This document shows, piece by piece, positions 7,101 to 8,232 of a DNA stretch of 8,232 bases. The DNA lies in NCBI GenBank assembly GCA_947499755.1, contig CANMPU010000033.1, positions 1 through 8,232 on the forward strand. Direction: 5' to 3'. How positions within the stretch are numbered: the stretch's first letter is position 1; the number at the start of each line of letters is the position of its first letter. The position numbers were made by a program, and so were the translations under genes. The stretch comes from Betaproteobacteria bacterium. Lineage in GTDB: Bacteria; Pseudomonadota; Gammaproteobacteria; Burkholderiales; CANMPU01. A model generated the notes under the pieces. That model did no database searches. It was not told the DNA's origin and saw only the letters and a program-made list of their open reading frames with translations.

Positions 7101-8232
7101 CTAAGTACGCACTATTTCAAACGCGGGGAGCGGAAATACTAACTGACGACCTTTGTAGGCCGGATTCTTCAAAAATCCGTCCTTGAAATGCCACGGCAAA
7201 ACCAGCAAGTAATCTGGATTGCTCGCAAGCACCTTTGATTCATCTTCGATAGGAATCCAGGTCCCCGGCGTTAACGAACCGAACTTGTCTGGATTAATTT
7301 CTCCGATCATTTCAATATCGGCGCTGGTCAGACGGCAGCGCTGCAGAATCACATTTCCTTTGGTTGACGCACCAAGCCCGCACACGCGCTTACCTTCGCG
7401 ATTCACCGTTGCAAGGAATTGTTTGAGCACATCGCATGCCGCATCGATGCCTTTGCTGAATTTGTCATAAACTTCGAGCGAATCGACTTGAAGCTCGTCC
7501 TCTCGTCGCAAAACAGATCGAATGTTGTTGCGCATTGGTTGGTGGGACGAGTTTTTCCTCGCGGCAGTAACGGAAAAGCTCCCGCCATTGACATCGTTAA
7601 ACTCCAGATCCACTAACTTTAGATCGGCGCGCTCCAGCAGCCACTCGATTTGCTTCAGGCTGTAGTACTCGATGTGCTCATGGCAGATTGTGTCGAACGC
7701 CATTTTTTCGAGCATCAGAGGCATGTAGCTTTGTTCGAACACCCAGACGCCGATTTGGGGATCCAATAGACTGGCGATCTGCTTAACAAATTCCAAAGGA
7801 TCGTCCAGGTCATACATCATTGAAAAAGACGTAATGACCTTCGCGTGCTTGCCTGAAAATCGATTCAAAACAATTTCGGCTGAGAACAATGTTGGTATCA
7901 GGGTGACGTGTGGCGGATAAAACTGCCTAAACTTGTTTCCAAGCGGATCGATACCGACCACTGTCAGATAAGAGGGGTATGCTGCCAAAGTGGTACCGTC
8001 GTTGCTTCCGATATCGATAACCAGGTCTCCGCGCTGTAGCTCTACCCGTTCGATAATGGCGCCAATCTTTTGATGCAGATGATGGACCATAGATCTATTC
8101 AGACCGGAACGATATCCGTAGTTCTCGCCAAACATTTCGTCCGAATTGTAGGTATGTTTTAGTTGAAGCAATCCGCAGACGTTTTCGCTGCCATAGCACT
8201 TGACCAAATGTAACGGCCCTTTAGTAAGCCCG
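7101..8232 (-). CDS. SAM-dependent sugar C-methyltransferase, TylC3/NovU-like (5' end outside window)
   Basis: This cytoplasmic enzyme would add a methyl group from S-adenosylmethionine to a carbon of a 4-keto nucleotide sugar, giving a branched sugar. The SAM-binding motif IDIGSNDGT is encoded at about 8018-7992. CHEHIEYYSL, encoded at about 7685-7656, matches the HEH region that carries catalytic residues in TylC3-type enzymes. The C-terminal Rossmann-like domain shows GLGASTKGN (about 7379-7353) and EINPDKFGSLTPGTWIPI (about 7298-7245). The frame stays open from 8207, where a TTG could be read as a start, up to the window edge. The extra residues (GLTKGPLHL) continue the family's N-terminal zinc-binding domain, so the real start lies upstream of the window and 376 residues are visible of about 410. 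A pair of cysteines in KCYGSENVCGLLQL fits the second half of that zinc site. The 4-keto substrate must come from a dehydratase here or elsewhere. Confidence 0.92.
   Translation of the reverse strand, partial: GLTKGPLHLVKCYGSENVCGLLQLKHTYNSDEMFGENYGYRSGLNRSMVHHLHQKIGAIIERVELQRGDLVIDIGSNDGTTLAAYPSYLTVVGIDPLGNKFRQFYPPHVTLIPTLFSAEIVLNRFSGKHAKVITSFSMMYDLDDPLEFVKQIASLLDPQIGVWVFEQSYMPLMLEKMAFDTICHEHIEYYSLKQIEWLLERADLKLVDLEFNDVNGGSFSVTAARKNSSHQPMRNNIRSVLRREDELQVDSLEVYDKFSKGIDAACDVLKQFLATVNREGKRVCGLGASTKGNVILQRCRLTSADIEMIGEINPDKFGSLTPGTWIPIEDESKVLASNPDYLLVLPWHFKDGFLKNPAYKGRQLVFPLPAFEIVRT

Noticed and set aside
7101..8207. Treating the methyltransferase as complete with a TTG start at 8207.
   Set aside because: The frame stays open to the window edge and the added residues continue the N-terminal zinc domain of the family, so the gene is cut by the window.

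Overview
The window holds seven genes, all on the minus strand, so transcription runs from high to low coordinates. They form a tightly packed cluster for making and exporting a bacterial surface polysaccharide (O-antigen, capsule or exopolysaccharide). The machinery is of the Wzx/Wzy type, which fits a Gram-negative bacterium. Base composition is middling, with AT-richer stretches in the membrane-protein genes, as is usual for such clusters. Nothing in the sequence fixes the genus; a proteobacterium is a reasonable guess and no more.

In order of transcription: (1) a sugar C-methyltransferase of the TylC3/NovU type, cut at its 5' end by the window edge (8232-7101); (2) a protein of the GDP-mannose 4,6-dehydratase family with an altered active site (7081-6125); (3) a Wzx flippase (6118-4613); (4) a Wzy-like polymerase (4602-3148); (5) a family-4-like glycosyltransferase (3143-1884); (6) a membrane-anchored SGNH-hydrolase-like protein (1841-681); (7) an MBOAT O-acyltransferase of the AlgI type, cut at its 3' end by the window edge (684-1). 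Gaps between genes are 19, 6, 10, 4 and 42 bases, and the last two genes overlap by 4 bases (ATGA). I see no promoter, terminator, RNA gene, insertion sequence or CRISPR array, so this looks like the interior of one long operon. No stretch over 300 bases lacks a gene.

Reading the genes together: the first two probably make an unusual nucleotide sugar, likely a C-methyl-branched deoxy sugar. The glycosyltransferase adds a sugar to the lipid-linked repeat unit in the cytoplasm, Wzx flips the unit across the inner membrane, and Wzy polymerises it in the periplasm. The SGNH/MBOAT pair probably adds acyl (acetyl) groups to the glycan. An initiating phosphoglycosyltransferase, further glycosyltransferases, a chain-length regulator and an outer-membrane exporter are not in the window and would have to lie outside it.

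The most notable point is the dehydratase-family protein. It keeps the cofactor and YxxxK motifs, but His-119 stands where true 4,6-dehydratases have their catalytic Glu. It also sits beside a C-methyltransferase that would need a 4-keto sugar substrate.
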